Below are positions 18,264 to 27,407 of a DNA stretch of 64,000 nucleotides, piece by piece. Both the position numbers and the translations under genes were made by a program. The notes under the pieces were generated by a model. The model made no database searches. It worked only from the letters and a program-made list of their open reading frames with translations, and was not told where the DNA came from. The stretch's first letter is position 1. Each line of letters starts with the position of its first letter. Origin of the DNA: Clostridia bacterium (lineage in GTDB: Bacteria; Bacillota; Clostridia; Lachnospirales; Lachnospiraceae). The stretch is from positions 106,854 to 170,853 of the forward strand of contig CAJTAK010000006.1 of assembly GCA_910574255.1 (NCBI GenBank), given 5' to 3'.

Positions 18264-18291
18264 TTGACATTTGTATGAAACTTGCTAGAAT
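18264..18291 (+). promoter_or_regulatory. sigma-A promoter for MATE exporter
   Basis: TTGACA (18264-18269), 16 bp, TAGAAT (18286-18291). The start site would fall close to 18298. Confidence 0.6.
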
Positions 18292-18342
18292 AGAGGGATA
18301 AAGCTTGTGGATAGGCAAGATACCAATGAGGAGAGTGTGAAA

Positions 18343-19665
18343 ATGTTTACGAAGCAGGATTTGAGAAAGCTGATTCTGCCATTGATCATAGAGCAGGTTC
18401 TTCTGGTGGCTGTGGGAATGGCGGATACGATTATGATTTCCAGCGTGGGCGAAGCAGCCGTATCAGGTGTATCACTGGTGGATACTATGAATGTGCTGCT
18501 GATCAATTTATTTACGGCTTTGGCTACAGGGGGCGCCGTTGTTGCGGGGCACAGCCTTGGGGAAGGTTCTAAGGAGCGTGCCTGTGAGGCAGCAGAGCAG
18601 CTTTTGCTGTTTGTATCCTTGTCCTCCATAGGAATTATGCTCATGCTTCTGGCAGGGCGTTCGTGGATTTTAAGTCATGTATTTGGAAGGATTGAAGCGG
18701 ATGTCATGGCAGATGCCAGAATTTATCTGCTGATCACGGCTTTTTCTATTCCTTTTATTGCTGTTTACAATGCAGGAGCTGCTATTTTCCGCGCCATGAG
18801 CGATTCCCGGACATCGATGCTGGTATCGCTGATTATGAATGGCGTTAATATTGTGGGAAATGCGCTCCTGATTTACGGCCTGAAAATGGGAGTGGAGGGA
18901 GCGGCGATTCCAACCCTTGTGTCCAGGATACTGGCCGCAGTGATTATTACGATACTCCTGCGTAACCAGGGACTTGATATCCATCTGCGCAGGGGGGAGA
19001 AGCTGCGTCCTCAGAAAAAAATCATACGGAAAATATGCTTTATCGGGATTCCCAACAGCCTGGAAAACAGTGTTTTTCAGCTTGGGAAGATTATGGTGTT
19101 AAGCCTGGTTACCAGCTTCGGAACCACGGCTCTTGCGGCAAATGCTGTGGCAAATAATATTGCGCTTTTTCAGATTATTCCGGGTATGGCCATCGGTTAT
19201 GCAATTGTAACGGTAGTTTCGCAGTGCATGGGAGCAAAACGTTATGATGAGGCGAGATATTATACGAAGCTGCTCTTGAAATACATTTATGCAGGCATGT
19301 GGCTGGTAAATCTTATTGTTATTTTCATTTGTCCGTTAATCGTGAAAGCCTATCATTTATCTGTGGCTACCGGGGAGCTGACAACAAAGATTCTGATTTA
19401 TCATGCTTTTTGCTGTATGATAATCTGGCCTCTGTCTTTTAGCCTGCCAAATACGCTGAGAGCGGCAGGAGACGTGAAGATAACATTGATTGTCAGTCTG
19501 GTTTCTATGTGGATTTTCCGGATTGGTTTCAGCTTCCTGTTAGGGAAATATTTTCAGTGGGGAGTATTTGGAATCTGGGTTGCTATGACTATTGACTGGC
19601 TGTTCCGTGCAATTCTGTTTGTCATTCGGTACTGGAGAGGAAAGTGGCAGGAGATTCGGTTTTAA
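18343..19665 (+). CDS. MATE-family efflux transporter
   Basis: Twelve-helix cation-coupled exporter of the NorM/DinF multidrug and toxin extrusion superfamily. Hydrophobic helices run through the protein in two halves, with typical turns such as PLIIEQVLLVAVGMADT and IPNSLENSVFQLGK. About 440 aa from the ATG at 18343, which has GAGGAG 9 bases upstream. An in-frame GTG at 18307 would sit almost on the promoter's transcription start and is less likely. Substrate unknown. Confidence 0.9.
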   Translation: MFTKQDLRKLILPLIIEQVLLVAVGMADTIMISSVGEAAVSGVSLVDTMNVLLINLFTALATGGAVVAGHSLGEGSKERACEAAEQLLLFVSLSSIGIMLMLLAGRSWILSHVFGRIEADVMADARIYLLITAFSIPFIAVYNAGAAIFRAMSDSRTSMLVSLIMNGVNIVGNALLIYGLKMGVEGAAIPTLVSRILAAVIITILLRNQGLDIHLRRGEKLRPQKKIIRKICFIGIPNSLENSVFQLGKIMVLSLVTSFGTTALAANAVANNIALFQIIPGMAIGYAIVTVVSQCMGAKRYDEARYYTKLLLKYIYAGMWLVNLIVIFICPLIVKAYHLSVATGELTTKILIYHAFCCMIIWPLSFSLPNTLRAAGDVKITLIVSLVSMWIFRIGFSFLLGKYFQWGVFGIWVAMTIDWLFRAILFVIRYWRGKWQEIRF

Positions 19666-19690
19666 TCATTGGAAAATGATTACTTTGGAC

Positions 19691-19719
19691 TTGTAATGAC
19701 CCCAGGTATTTCATATAAT
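19691..19719 (+). promoter_or_regulatory. sigma-A promoter for guaA
   Basis: TTGTAA, 17 bp, TATAAT (19714-19719). It leaves a 5' untranslated leader of roughly 115 bases. I looked for a purine riboswitch in the leader and did not see its conserved core. Confidence 0.5.
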
Positions 19720-19839
19720 TTAGAAAGAGTAAGAGAGAACACGGAAGGATTTATGGACACATGGCTCTATGGTTGAAATACTTCTATATAAAGAGTGTAT
19801 CTTTTGAATATCATGGAGCTTAAATAGGAGGAAAATAGG

Positions 19840-21381
19840 TTGAATAGAGAGATGGTTATCGTACTGGATTTTGGCGGCCAGTACAATCAGTTGATTGCCC
19901 GCAGAGTCAGGGAATGCGGTGTGTACTGTGAAGTGCATCCTTATACCATAAGTTTGGACAAGATTAAGGAAATGAATCCGAAAGGAATCATTTTCACAGG
20001 TGGTCCCAACAGTGTTTATGAAGAGACATCACCTCATTACCAGAAAGAAATTTTTGAGATTGGAGTACCGATTCTCGGAATCTGCTATGGCTCTCAGGTG
20101 ATTGCCTACACTTTGGGCGGAGTGGTAAAGACGGCGCCGGTCAGCGAGTATGGCCATACGGAGGTTCGGGTAGATAAGAACTCTGTGCTCTTCCGGGATG
20201 TGGAGGAAACCACGGCTGTTTGGATGAGTCATACGGATTATATTGAGACGCCGCCGGAGGGATTTCGGATTACGGCGCACACACCGGTGTGTCCGGTGGC
20301 AGCTATGGAGTGTCCCAAGAGGAAGCTGTATGCGACGCAGTTTCATCCGGAGGTGATGCATACAAAAGAGGGGCAGAAGATGCTTAGGGCTTTTGTATAT
20401 GAGGTGTGCAAGTGCTCCGGGGACTGGCAGATGGGCTCTTTTGTGGAGGAGACGATTCGGCAGATCCGGGACAAGGTCGGAGGTGGAAAGGTACTCTGTG
20501 CTTTATCCGGCGGTGTGGATTCTTCGGTGGCAGCGGTTTTGCTATCTAAGGCGATTGGGAAGCAGCTCACTTGCGTGTTCGTGGATCATGGTCTTCTTCG
20601 GAAAAATGAAGGAGATGAGGTGGAAGCAGTCTTTGGACCGGAGGGGCCCTATGAGCTGAATTTTATCCGGGTGAATGCTCAGCAGAGGTATTATGATAAG
20701 CTTAAGGGGGTAACGGAGCCGGAGACGAAGCGGAAGATTATAGGAGAAGAGTTTATTCGTGTATTTGAGGAAGAGGCCCGGAAGATCGGCGCTGTGGACT
20801 TTTTGGTACAGGGGACAATTTATCCAGATGTGATTGAGTCCGGGCTTGGGAAGTCTGCGGTGATTAAGTCTCATCATAATGTGGGCGGCTTGCCGGGAGT
20901 TGTGGATTTTAAGGAGATTATTGAACCGCTTCGGATGCTGTTTAAGGATGAAGTGCGTAAGGCTGGGTTGGAACTGGGGATTCCGGAATATTTGGTTTAT
21001 CGTCAGCCATTTCCGGGGCCGGGGCTTGGTGTGCGGATTGTTGGCGAGGTTACGGAGGAGAAGGTCCGCATTGTGCAGGATGCGGATGCGATTTATCGGG
21101 AAGAGATTGCCAAGGCCGGACTTGATAAAGGGCTTGGGCAGTATTTTGCAGGGCTTACGAATATGCGGTCTGTGGGGGTTATGGGGGATTTTCGGACTTA
21201 TGACTATGCAGTGGCGCTTCGGGCTGTGAATACCAGCGACTTTATGACGGCGGAGTGTGCTCAGATTCCTTATGAGGTGCTGTTTAGGGTGACGAGTAGG
21301 ATTGTTAATGAGGTGAAGGGAGTGAATCGGGTATTTTTTGATTTGACTTCTAAGCCGCCTGGGACCATAGAGTTCGAATAG
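19840..21381 (+). CDS. guaA: GMP synthase (glutamine-hydrolysing)
   Basis: Converts XMP to GMP. The N-terminal class I glutamine amidotransferase has the nucleophile Cys82 in GICYGSQ and the His/Glu of QFHPEV. The ATP-pyrophosphatase domain has [13 protein letters not shown] near 221, and the C-terminal dimerisation domain ends [12 protein letters not shown]. 513 aa, complete. TTG start with TAGGAGG 7 bases upstream. The 3' end of guaA is a well-known integration hotspot in Firmicutes, and a 33.7 kb foreign segment begins right after it here. Confidence 0.96.
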   Translation: MNREMVIVLDFGGQYNQLIARRVRECGVYCEVHPYTISLDKIKEMNPKGIIFTGGPNSVYEETSPHYQKEIFEIGVPILGICYGSQVIAYTLGGVVKTAPVSEYGHTEVRVDKNSVLFRDVEETTAVWMSHTDYIETPPEGFRITAHTPVCPVAAMECPKRKLYATQFHPEVMHTKEGQKMLRAFVYEVCKCSGDWQMGSFVEETIRQIRDKVGGGKVLCALSGGVDSSVAAVLLSKAIGKQLTCVFVDHGLLRKNEGDEVEAVFGPEGPYELNFIRVNAQQRYYDKLKGVTEPETKRKIIGEEFIRVFEEEARKIGAVDFLVQGTIYPDVIESGLGKSAVIKSHHNVGGLPGVVDFKEIIEPLRMLFKDEVRKAGLELGIPEYLVYRQPFPGPGLGVRIVGEVTEEKVRIVQDADAIYREEIAKAGLDKGLGQYFAGLTNMRSVGVMGDFRTYDYAVALRAVNTSDFMTAECAQIPYEVLFRVTSRIVNEVKGVNRVFFDLTSKPPGTIEFE

Positions 21382-21394
21382 TAAACATTATCCA

Positions 21395-21688
21395 GAGGCA
21401 CACCTGATTATCCTGTGAGGGCAATCTGGGGCAGCCCCAAAAAGAGAATAGAGTAAGTTTGAATGACCTTGTAGAGAGGATGAATCCTTTCTATGAGGTC
21501 ATTTTAAGTTAGAGGGATGGAGAGAGAAAGCCTTGAAAATAAAGGGATTTAGAGGTATCAGGTGTCAATACGGTTTGAATCAGAGGGAGAGTTTTCCCGT
21601 GTATTTTGCTTCTGTGTTATTTTTGGGAAAAATGGGGCGAGGATATGCGAGATTGCCTTTTGAGGATAATCGGGGTTGCCCCTGAACA
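21395..21688 (+). repeat. 294-bp direct repeat, left copy (R1)
   Basis: Nearly identical (about 7 mismatches by eye, equal length) to 55125-55418 in the same orientation. It begins 13 bp after the guaA stop. It contains GGGGCAGCCCC, a long hairpin (21462-21505) and a TTTTTGGG motif. The two copies bracket the transposition and replication modules. Confidence 0.93.
21462..21505 (+). terminator. guaA terminator hairpin in R1
   Basis: AATGACCT / AGGTCATT arms enclosing a second pairing TAGAGAGGAT / TCCTTTCTA, then TTTT. The same hairpin recurs at 55192-55235 in R2. Confidence 0.65.
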
Positions 21689-21881
21689 TGGAGATTTTCC
21701 CCAAAACCACTTTTGGGTGCTTGTTTTTGGGAATTTGTTTTTGGGAGTGCCTGTAAAATGGGGATTCCTGTTTCCCAAAAATGAAATGCCTGTTTTGCTG
21801 TTTTTGGGGATTTTCGCTTTTGGGAAAAGGGTGTCTGTTTTTGGGGATTTCCCCAAAAGTGACATTGCCATTCTGGGATAA
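21689..21881. promoter_or_regulatory. candidate Tn7-like left end: TnsB-site array
   Basis: TTTTTGGG occurs at 21724, 21738, 21801 and 21838, with related TTTTGGG and inverted CCCAAAA copies at 21700, 21774 and 21851, all within about 170 bp (another TTTTTGGG is at 21620 in R1). Clustered repeats at the end next to tnsA are what TnsB-bound ends of Tn7 relatives look like. Both strands stay open here only because of low complexity; no gene is called. Confidence 0.55.
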
Positions 21882-21931
21882 GCTGCTATATGCCTGAAAC
21901 CTGTGATTCCTGATATTGGAGGTGTCTCATA

Positions 21932-22288
21932 GTGAGAAAGAAGAATTTTAAGGGAAGATGCGAAAAGAGGAAGCTGCTTAAATGTGAGGATGTGTGCAGG
22001 ACATTTGATGCTATCCAGTTTGCCTATGCTGACCTGTTAAATGGTTCAGAGGAAATTAAAAGCTTTCGGGTGAATGTCCTGCTGGATGGCATGGATGGCG
22101 GTTATACCTCTGATTTTGTTTGTGTCAAAGCAGACAATGATTTGATGGTCAGGGAATGTGTAGAAAGAAAGCATCTGACAAAGCCGCTGACGGTGAAGCT
22201 GTTACAGGCTTCAAAAGATTTCTGGTTAAGGCATGGGGTTAGTGACTGGGGAATTGTGATTGAGAAAGAGGGGGTTTTCAATGGATAG
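21932..22288 (+). CDS. tnsA: TnsA-like endonuclease, short form
   Basis: 118-aa PD-(D/E)XK nuclease that would cut the 5' ends of the transposon. The nuclease core is visible as YTSDFVCVKA (Asp) then RECVERK (E-x-K), ending in the family-like HGVSDWGIVIEKEG. The C-terminal TnsC-binding domain of Tn7 TnsA is absent, so contact with TnsC must differ. GTG start with GGAGGTG upstream. Overlaps tnsB by 8 bp. Confidence 0.75.
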   Translation: MRKKNFKGRCEKRKLLKCEDVCRTFDAIQFAYADLLNGSEEIKSFRVNVLLDGMDGGYTSDFVCVKADNDLMVRECVERKHLTKPLTVKLLQASKDFWLRHGVSDWGIVIEKEGVFNG

Positions 22289-24185
22289 GAGCAGCTTGAA
22301 GAAAAATATGCTTCTGAAAAGGAAAAATGGAGAGGTTCAGATTAAGGAGCAGGGAGATTCGGAAATAAAGGGAAACAGTATCGGAGATACAGAGCAGATT
22401 TTCAGAGTGCTTGCGATAGCGGATGAAGAAATCCTTGTGATTGACTGCATTAAGAAAACAATGCCTGTATGGATGAAGATTGAGAAGCTGGATGATTTTA
22501 CAGAGGAAAAGGAAAACTGTCAGTCAGGAGAAACAGATTTTGATATTCTGGAAGATTATAGACCTGATGTGAGGAAAGTCATCTATCAGCGATACAACAT
22601 CATTTCTGCCATACTGCCCTTTGTGGATAATGAATCTATGAGAAGTGAATTGATAACAAAGATGGCAGAGGAACATGGTATCAGTAAGCAATCGGTGAGG
22701 AAGTATCTCTGTGAGTATCTTTCGTCACAGGATATCAGAAGCCTTGCCCCACAAGAGAGGAATACAGACAGGGCATTGACACAGGATGAAAAGAACATGC
22801 GGAAAGCTTTGAACAAGTATTATTACACTACGAAAAAGCGAACCTTGAAGAATGTTTATACCATGATGTTAAGAGATTCCTATTGTGATGAAGAGGGCAA
22901 GCTGCTAAATGTGTATCCATCTTTCTATCAGTTTAGATATTTCTTCCGCAAATACAATACAAAGCAGACAGAATATATCAGCAGGAATGGATTGTCTTAT
23001 TATCAAAGGAATCAGAGACCGCTGACAGGGGATGGGGTACAGGCATTTGCTCCCAATGTGGGAGTGGGGATGCTAGATGCAACAACGCTTGACATTTATC
23101 TCATAAATGAATCAGGGGGCATTGTAGGCAGACCTATCCTGACTGCATGTGTGGATGCCTATAGCGGCCTGTGCTGTGGGTACGCCCTTTCATGGGAGGG
23201 CGGTGTATACAGCCTTAGAAATCTGATGCTGAATATCATATCCGATAAGGTGGAACACTGCAGATCTTTTGGTATTGAAATCAGTCGGGAAGATTGGAAT
23301 TGTGACAGGTTATCAGGCAAGCTTGTTACCGATATGGGAAGTGAATATAAGAGCAGTAATTTTGAGCAGATAACAGATTTAGGAATACAGATTATCAATC
23401 TGCCATCCTATCGCCCTGAATTGAAGTCCAAAGTGGAGAAATTCTTTGACTGCATACAGGCTTATTATAAAAACCAGTTGAAAGGAAAAGGGGTTGTGGA
23501 ACCTGATTTTCAGGAAAGAGGGGTACATGATTACAGGAAAGATGCCTGTCTGACCATGGCAGAGTTTGAGAAGATAATCATTCATTGCATCCTGTTCTAT
23601 AACTGCAACAGGGTTTTAGAGAACTTCCCCTATACAGAGGAAATGCTTTCACAGGGAATTAAACCTTATGCAAATGAGATATGGAATTATGGCTGTGGGC
23701 AGGATGGATGTAATCTGATAACAGTTGATAAGGAGCAGTTGATTTTGACTTTGCTTCCGAGAACAGAGGGGAGATTCACAAGGTTTGGGCTGTCAGTGAA
23801 TGGGATGCATTACCATAACAAGCTGTTCAGGGAGCAATACCTGAATGGGAAAGAATGTATTGTCGCTTATAACCCTGATAATGTGTGTCAGATATGGCTG
23901 ATTGAGAATGGTGTGTATATTCCTTTTGATTTGATTGAAAGCAGATTCAGGGAGAAAGATTTAACAGGAGTGCAGGCCATGAAGCAGCGACAGAGGGAGT
24001 TAATCAGGCAGGAGACAGAGAACAGGACACAGGCAGAAATAGACCTTGCAGGACATATCAGTGCGGTTGCAGGGGCATCAGGAGGGCAGAAAAAGCCATC
24101 CATTAAGAATATTAGGACAAACAGGGAAAAGGAGCAGAAAAGGCTTCATAAGGACTTTGGAAAGGAAGTGGCGGTAAATGCTTAA
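22281..24185 (+). CDS. tnsB: TnsB-like DDE transposase
   Basis: 634-aa transposase cutting and joining the 3' ends. Catalytic residues: Asp in GMLDATTLDIYL, Asp in KLVTDMGSEYKS, Glu in RPELKSKVEKFF. An N-terminal helix-turn-helix (EEHGISKQSVRKYL) binds end repeats, and a Mu-type C-terminal beta barrel follows (RFTRFGLSVNGMHYHN). The ATG at 22281 lies inside the end of tnsA, with GAGGGGG upstream. Overlaps tnsC by 8 bp, so the transposition genes are one operon. Confidence 0.92.
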   Translation: MDRSSLKKNMLLKRKNGEVQIKEQGDSEIKGNSIGDTEQIFRVLAIADEEILVIDCIKKTMPVWMKIEKLDDFTEEKENCQSGETDFDILEDYRPDVRKVIYQRYNIISAILPFVDNESMRSELITKMAEEHGISKQSVRKYLCEYLSSQDIRSLAPQERNTDRALTQDEKNMRKALNKYYYTTKKRTLKNVYTMMLRDSYCDEEGKLLNVYPSFYQFRYFFRKYNTKQTEYISRNGLSYYQRNQRPLTGDGVQAFAPNVGVGMLDATTLDIYLINESGGIVGRPILTACVDAYSGLCCGYALSWEGGVYSLRNLMLNIISDKVEHCRSFGIEISREDWNCDRLSGKLVTDMGSEYKSSNFEQITDLGIQIINLPSYRPELKSKVEKFFDCIQAYYKNQLKGKGVVEPDFQERGVHDYRKDACLTMAEFEKIIIHCILFYNCNRVLENFPYTEEMLSQGIKPYANEIWNYGCGQDGCNLITVDKEQLILTLLPRTEGRFTRFGLSVNGMHYHNKLFREQYLNGKECIVAYNPDNVCQIWLIENGVYIPFDLIESRFREKDLTGVQAMKQRQRELIRQETENRTQAEIDLAGHISAVAGASGGQKKPSIKNIRTNREKEQKRLHKDFGKEVAVNA

Positions 24186-25569
24186 GGAGAAATGGAACAT
24201 TGTGGAGAAACTGCCTCCCATGCTGTCGGGGGAGGAACTGAAAAGGAGACTGGAGATAAAGCCATTTTACGGTGGGGAGATTCGCTCCAAAACTAAATCG
24301 GAGAGACTTATGGCACTGAATGGAATCTACAATATTTATCTGCCCTCTGTGATGTCAGAGGAAATCTATTCAAAGATATATCTTGCCATGTTAAGGAGCT
24401 TACAGAAGAAAGAGGGGAAGCTGGCAATACAACAGAGGAATGAGAACGGCAAAAGGATAAGAGATGTAGATGGTTCTGATTATGGCTATCAGGGTATCAT
24501 AGGGGGGTCAGATAGCTTTACAATAATCGGCAGTTCAGGAATCGGGAAATCAAGTGCGACAAGCAGAGCTATCACTATTGCGACAGAAAGCAGGGTGATT
24601 GAAATGGAAAAGCCATTCTGTAAGATTCTGCCTACGGTAGTGGCCCAGTGTCCATTCGATTGTTCCGTGAAAAGTTTATTGTTACAGATTTTACGGCAGA
24701 TTGATATGGAGCTGGATACTCACTATTATGATATGGCGGTGAGGGCAAGGGCTACCACAGATATGCTGATTGGCAGTGTCAGTCAGATAGCTTTGAATCA
24801 TATAGGACTGCTTGTGGTGGATGAAATCCAGAATATTGTAAACCACAGGCAGGGGAAAAGTCTTGTGGGGATGTTGACACAGCTTATCAATAACAGCGGT
24901 ATCTCTATCTGCATGGTTGGAACACCAGAAGCGGAAGTATTCTTTGAGAGTGTTGATTACCTGGCAAGGAGAGCATTAGGGCTTCGGTATGGAAACTGTG
25001 AATATAATGCCTATTTCAGGGAGTTTTGCGAAAGCTTGTTTCAGTATCAGTATATAAAGCAGGAGACTGTTATATCGGATAGTATCATCCAATGGTTGTA
25101 TGAACATTCGGCAGGAGTGCTTGCGGTTGTGGTGAGCCTGATCCATGATGCACAGGAGATCAGCATTTTAAATGACAGGGAGATATTGGATATTGTTTCC
25201 CTGAATGAAGCATATGAGCAGAGGATGAACATGCTGCACAGCCATATCAGACCATCTGTGGTAATAAAAAAGGATGCCGTTAAAAGGAAAAAGGGGAATA
25301 GTACATTAGAGGCAGCCGATAATTCTGGTCAGGAAGAAAGACAGGAGACTGGTATACTGCCACAGGAAACAGATTCTGACAAAGATGGCAGAGCCACAGG
25401 CAGTATTGACAAGGCAGAGGATAATGTGGAGCCTGTCATTTATTCAGCGGATAAAGGTGATAGTTCTGACTGGACTTTTATGGAGCTTGCAGAACTGGCG
25501 AAAAAGAATCGTTGCGATATGTTATCTCTGTTAAAAGGGAAAATCAGCATCACAGAGATTGCAGTCTGA
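24178..25569 (+). CDS. tnsC: TnsC-like AAA+ regulator
   Basis: ATPase that links target selection to the transposase. Walker A GSSGIGKSS near residue 119, Walker B LLVVDEIQNI near 212 and sensor I in MVGTPEAEVF, with an arginine pair after YLARRALG. 463 aa, with an acidic, low-complexity extension after about 365 that is longer than in minimal TniB proteins and may bind TnsA or TniQ. Its start overlaps the tnsB stop. Confidence 0.9.
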   Translation: MLKEKWNIVEKLPPMLSGEELKRRLEIKPFYGGEIRSKTKSERLMALNGIYNIYLPSVMSEEIYSKIYLAMLRSLQKKEGKLAIQQRNENGKRIRDVDGSDYGYQGIIGGSDSFTIIGSSGIGKSSATSRAITIATESRVIEMEKPFCKILPTVVAQCPFDCSVKSLLLQILRQIDMELDTHYYDMAVRARATTDMLIGSVSQIALNHIGLLVVDEIQNIVNHRQGKSLVGMLTQLINNSGISICMVGTPEAEVFFESVDYLARRALGLRYGNCEYNAYFREFCESLFQYQYIKQETVISDSIIQWLYEHSAGVLAVVVSLIHDAQEISILNDREILDIVSLNEAYEQRMNMLHSHIRPSVVIKKDAVKRKKGNSTLEAADNSGQEERQETGILPQETDSDKDGRATGSIDKAEDNVEPVIYSADKGDSSDWTFMELAELAKKNRCDMLSLLKGKISITEIAV

Positions 25570-25582
25570 AAGGGGTGGTATC

Positions 25583-27040
25583 ATGGAGATTGCATATTTT
25601 CCACAGATTTATCCAGATGAACTTATCTATAGTGTTTTGGCGAGGCTTTATGTACATAGCGGTTATCCTGCATATACATTTTGTGCCGAAGATGTCTTTA
25701 TAAATAAAAGGGTAAGACCAGATATGGAGCTTCTGAATGTAATGAAACCAGAAATATTAGAATACCTATGTAAGAAAATGTCTATGGCTGAACTGATTGA
25801 AAAACACACCATGTTTCCTTGTTATGCAAGATTCCTGCCCTATGAGAGAAGAAACAGGGCATTTGAAGCACTGTGCAGTATGGGAGGAAATTACAACAAC
25901 CTGCTTGCCATTCCAAAACAGAAGAATGGAGAACACAGGTATTTGAGATATTGCCCTTTATGTGCTAAAGAAGATAGAACCTTATATGGAGAATCCTACT
26001 GGCACAGAAGCCATCAGTTGACAGGGGTGGGGGTATGTCCTGTACATGGCTGTAAATTATTGAATAGTTCTGCAATTATCAGCGGAAAAGCAAGCCCTAA
26101 TCTGGTTACGGCAGAACAGGAAATAAAAGAGATGGATATTATCTATGGGAATGAAATTGAGAAGCAGCTTGCAGGATATGTGGGAGCAGTTTTCCAGTCA
26201 GATATGGATATGAAGAATCCTATTGTGGTCGGGCAGTTCCTACATTCTGTAATGTCAGGTACAGAATACCTTTCGGTCAGGGGAGAGCAGAGGAATATCC
26301 AAAAGTTTTATGATGATTTTATGGCATTTTATAAGGAGTTGCCAGAACAGGGATTGACGGAACTGTGGCAGATACAGAAAGTATTTAACAATTACAGGCT
26401 CAACTGCTTTGAAGTGTGCCAGATTGCCATGTTCCTGCATGTGCCGATAGAGAAACTAAGCAGTATGGAGTTGCCTGACAGGACACAGGAACAGTTATTT
26501 GATGACAAGGTAAGGGAGCTTCATAAACAGGGATTGAAATATCCCGAAATAGCAAAAAGATTAAATGCATCCTATAATGTGGTGAAGCCTGTCGGTGGTG
26601 GGAGATATGGCAAATACAGCTATGGAAAAGAAACACATCAGAAATGCGGGGCAAAGCCTAAAGACTGGAAGCAGATAGACAGGGAATCACTGCCATTGGT
26701 AAAAGATGCAGCCAGACAGTTATGGGGTAGTGGGGGTGAAAGACCGCACAAGGTAACAGAATTTGCAGTTTGTAAATTATTGGGTTATCCTGATAAGCGA
26801 TTAGAACTGATGCCTTTATGCAGGGCGGAGATATTAAAGCATCAGGAATCACAGGAACAGTATTGGGCGAGGGAAATAGTATGGGCTGTACAGAAAATCC
26901 AGAAAGAGGGGAAAGCCCCCAACTGGAAGCAGGTCAGGACACTCACAAATATGAGGAAAGACAATGTGCTGGCATGTCTGCCATATCTGAAAGAGATAGC
27001 AGTACCAGAACTATATAAAATGGTGCAGGGTATCTTATAA
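25583..27040 (+). CDS. tniQ: TniQ/TnsD-family target-site protein
   Basis: Target selector for the Tn7-like module. The TniQ N-terminal domain (PQIYPDELIYSVLARLY) is followed by the zinc-finger RYCPLCAKED ... YWHRSHQL ... VCPVHGCKLL near residues 121-160. The C-terminal half is helix-turn-helix-like (EIAKRLNASYNVVKP), as in TnsD proteins that read a fixed chromosomal site. 485 aa. AAAGGGGTGG sets the start at 25583. The position after guaA suggests, but does not prove, that guaA or its downstream repeat is the recognised site. Confidence 0.88.
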   Translation: MEIAYFPQIYPDELIYSVLARLYVHSGYPAYTFCAEDVFINKRVRPDMELLNVMKPEILEYLCKKMSMAELIEKHTMFPCYARFLPYERRNRAFEALCSMGGNYNNLLAIPKQKNGEHRYLRYCPLCAKEDRTLYGESYWHRSHQLTGVGVCPVHGCKLLNSSAIISGKASPNLVTAEQEIKEMDIIYGNEIEKQLAGYVGAVFQSDMDMKNPIVVGQFLHSVMSGTEYLSVRGEQRNIQKFYDDFMAFYKELPEQGLTELWQIQKVFNNYRLNCFEVCQIAMFLHVPIEKLSSMELPDRTQEQLFDDKVRELHKQGLKYPEIAKRLNASYNVVKPVGGGRYGKYSYGKETHQKCGAKPKDWKQIDRESLPLVKDAARQLWGSGGERPHKVTEFAVCKLLGYPDKRLELMPLCRAEILKHQESQEQYWAREIVWAVQKIQKEGKAPNWKQVRTLTNMRKDNVLACLPYLKEIAVPELYKMVQGIL

Positions 27041-27049
27041 AAAAATATG

Positions 27050-27180
27050 CCTTTTAAAAAAGAAAAAGTGGGGTTGGTGCATTATAAGATGGGAACTGCT
27101 CGTTGAAAAAACATATTCATTTTTTTACCGAGTAAATCACTTCCCATCTATATGCTGCATATCTTTTTCTTTTTAAAAGG
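27050..27180. repeat. palindromic element E1
   Basis: Arms CCTTTTAAAAA-AGAAAAAG and CTTTTTCTTTTTAAAAGG, with an inner GATGGGAA / TTCCCATC stem and a CTCG...CGAG core. One of four related 128-140 bp elements; its core resembles E2 read on the other strand. It lies between tniQ and the next operon. Confidence 0.8.
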
Positions 27181-27220
27181 AGATATTTTTTCACAATAGG
27201 AGTTAACTTCTATAAAGAAC

Positions 27221-27352
27221 AGAATTAGAACATAAAAAGTATGTATTTATATATAGGGGAAAATGAGGCCTCTTTTATAGGTAAAATGCCCTGAAATACT
27301 GATGTTTACAGGCTTTTTCACATGTCGAGTGCTAGACAGGCTTTGTCTGGCA
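27221..27352 (+). repeat. linker repeat L1
   Basis: Shares with 48281-48413 the order: ACATAAAAA..TATGT, TTATATATA.GGGGAAAA, ATGCC.TGAAAT..TGAT.TTTAC.GGCTTT, and a short stem (here GCTAGACA / TGTCTGGC). A reversed copy is at 40317-40455. It lies directly upstream of the next gene and probably holds its promoter. Confidence 0.7.
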
Positions 27353-27407
27353 GAATTGGGATGGAAACAGGCTGTTTACATATCCCATTGGTAAAATATT
27401 ATATTGG

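Noticed and set aside
19720..19839. Possible guanine riboswitch in the guaA leader
   Set aside because: The conserved purine-aptamer junction and loop sequences are not present; only a plain leader can be supported.
21606..21881. Overlapping open frames of 84-91 codons on both strands
   Set aside because: They arise from the repetitive TTTTTGGG/CCCAAAAA array; neither has a ribosome site or a protein-like composition.
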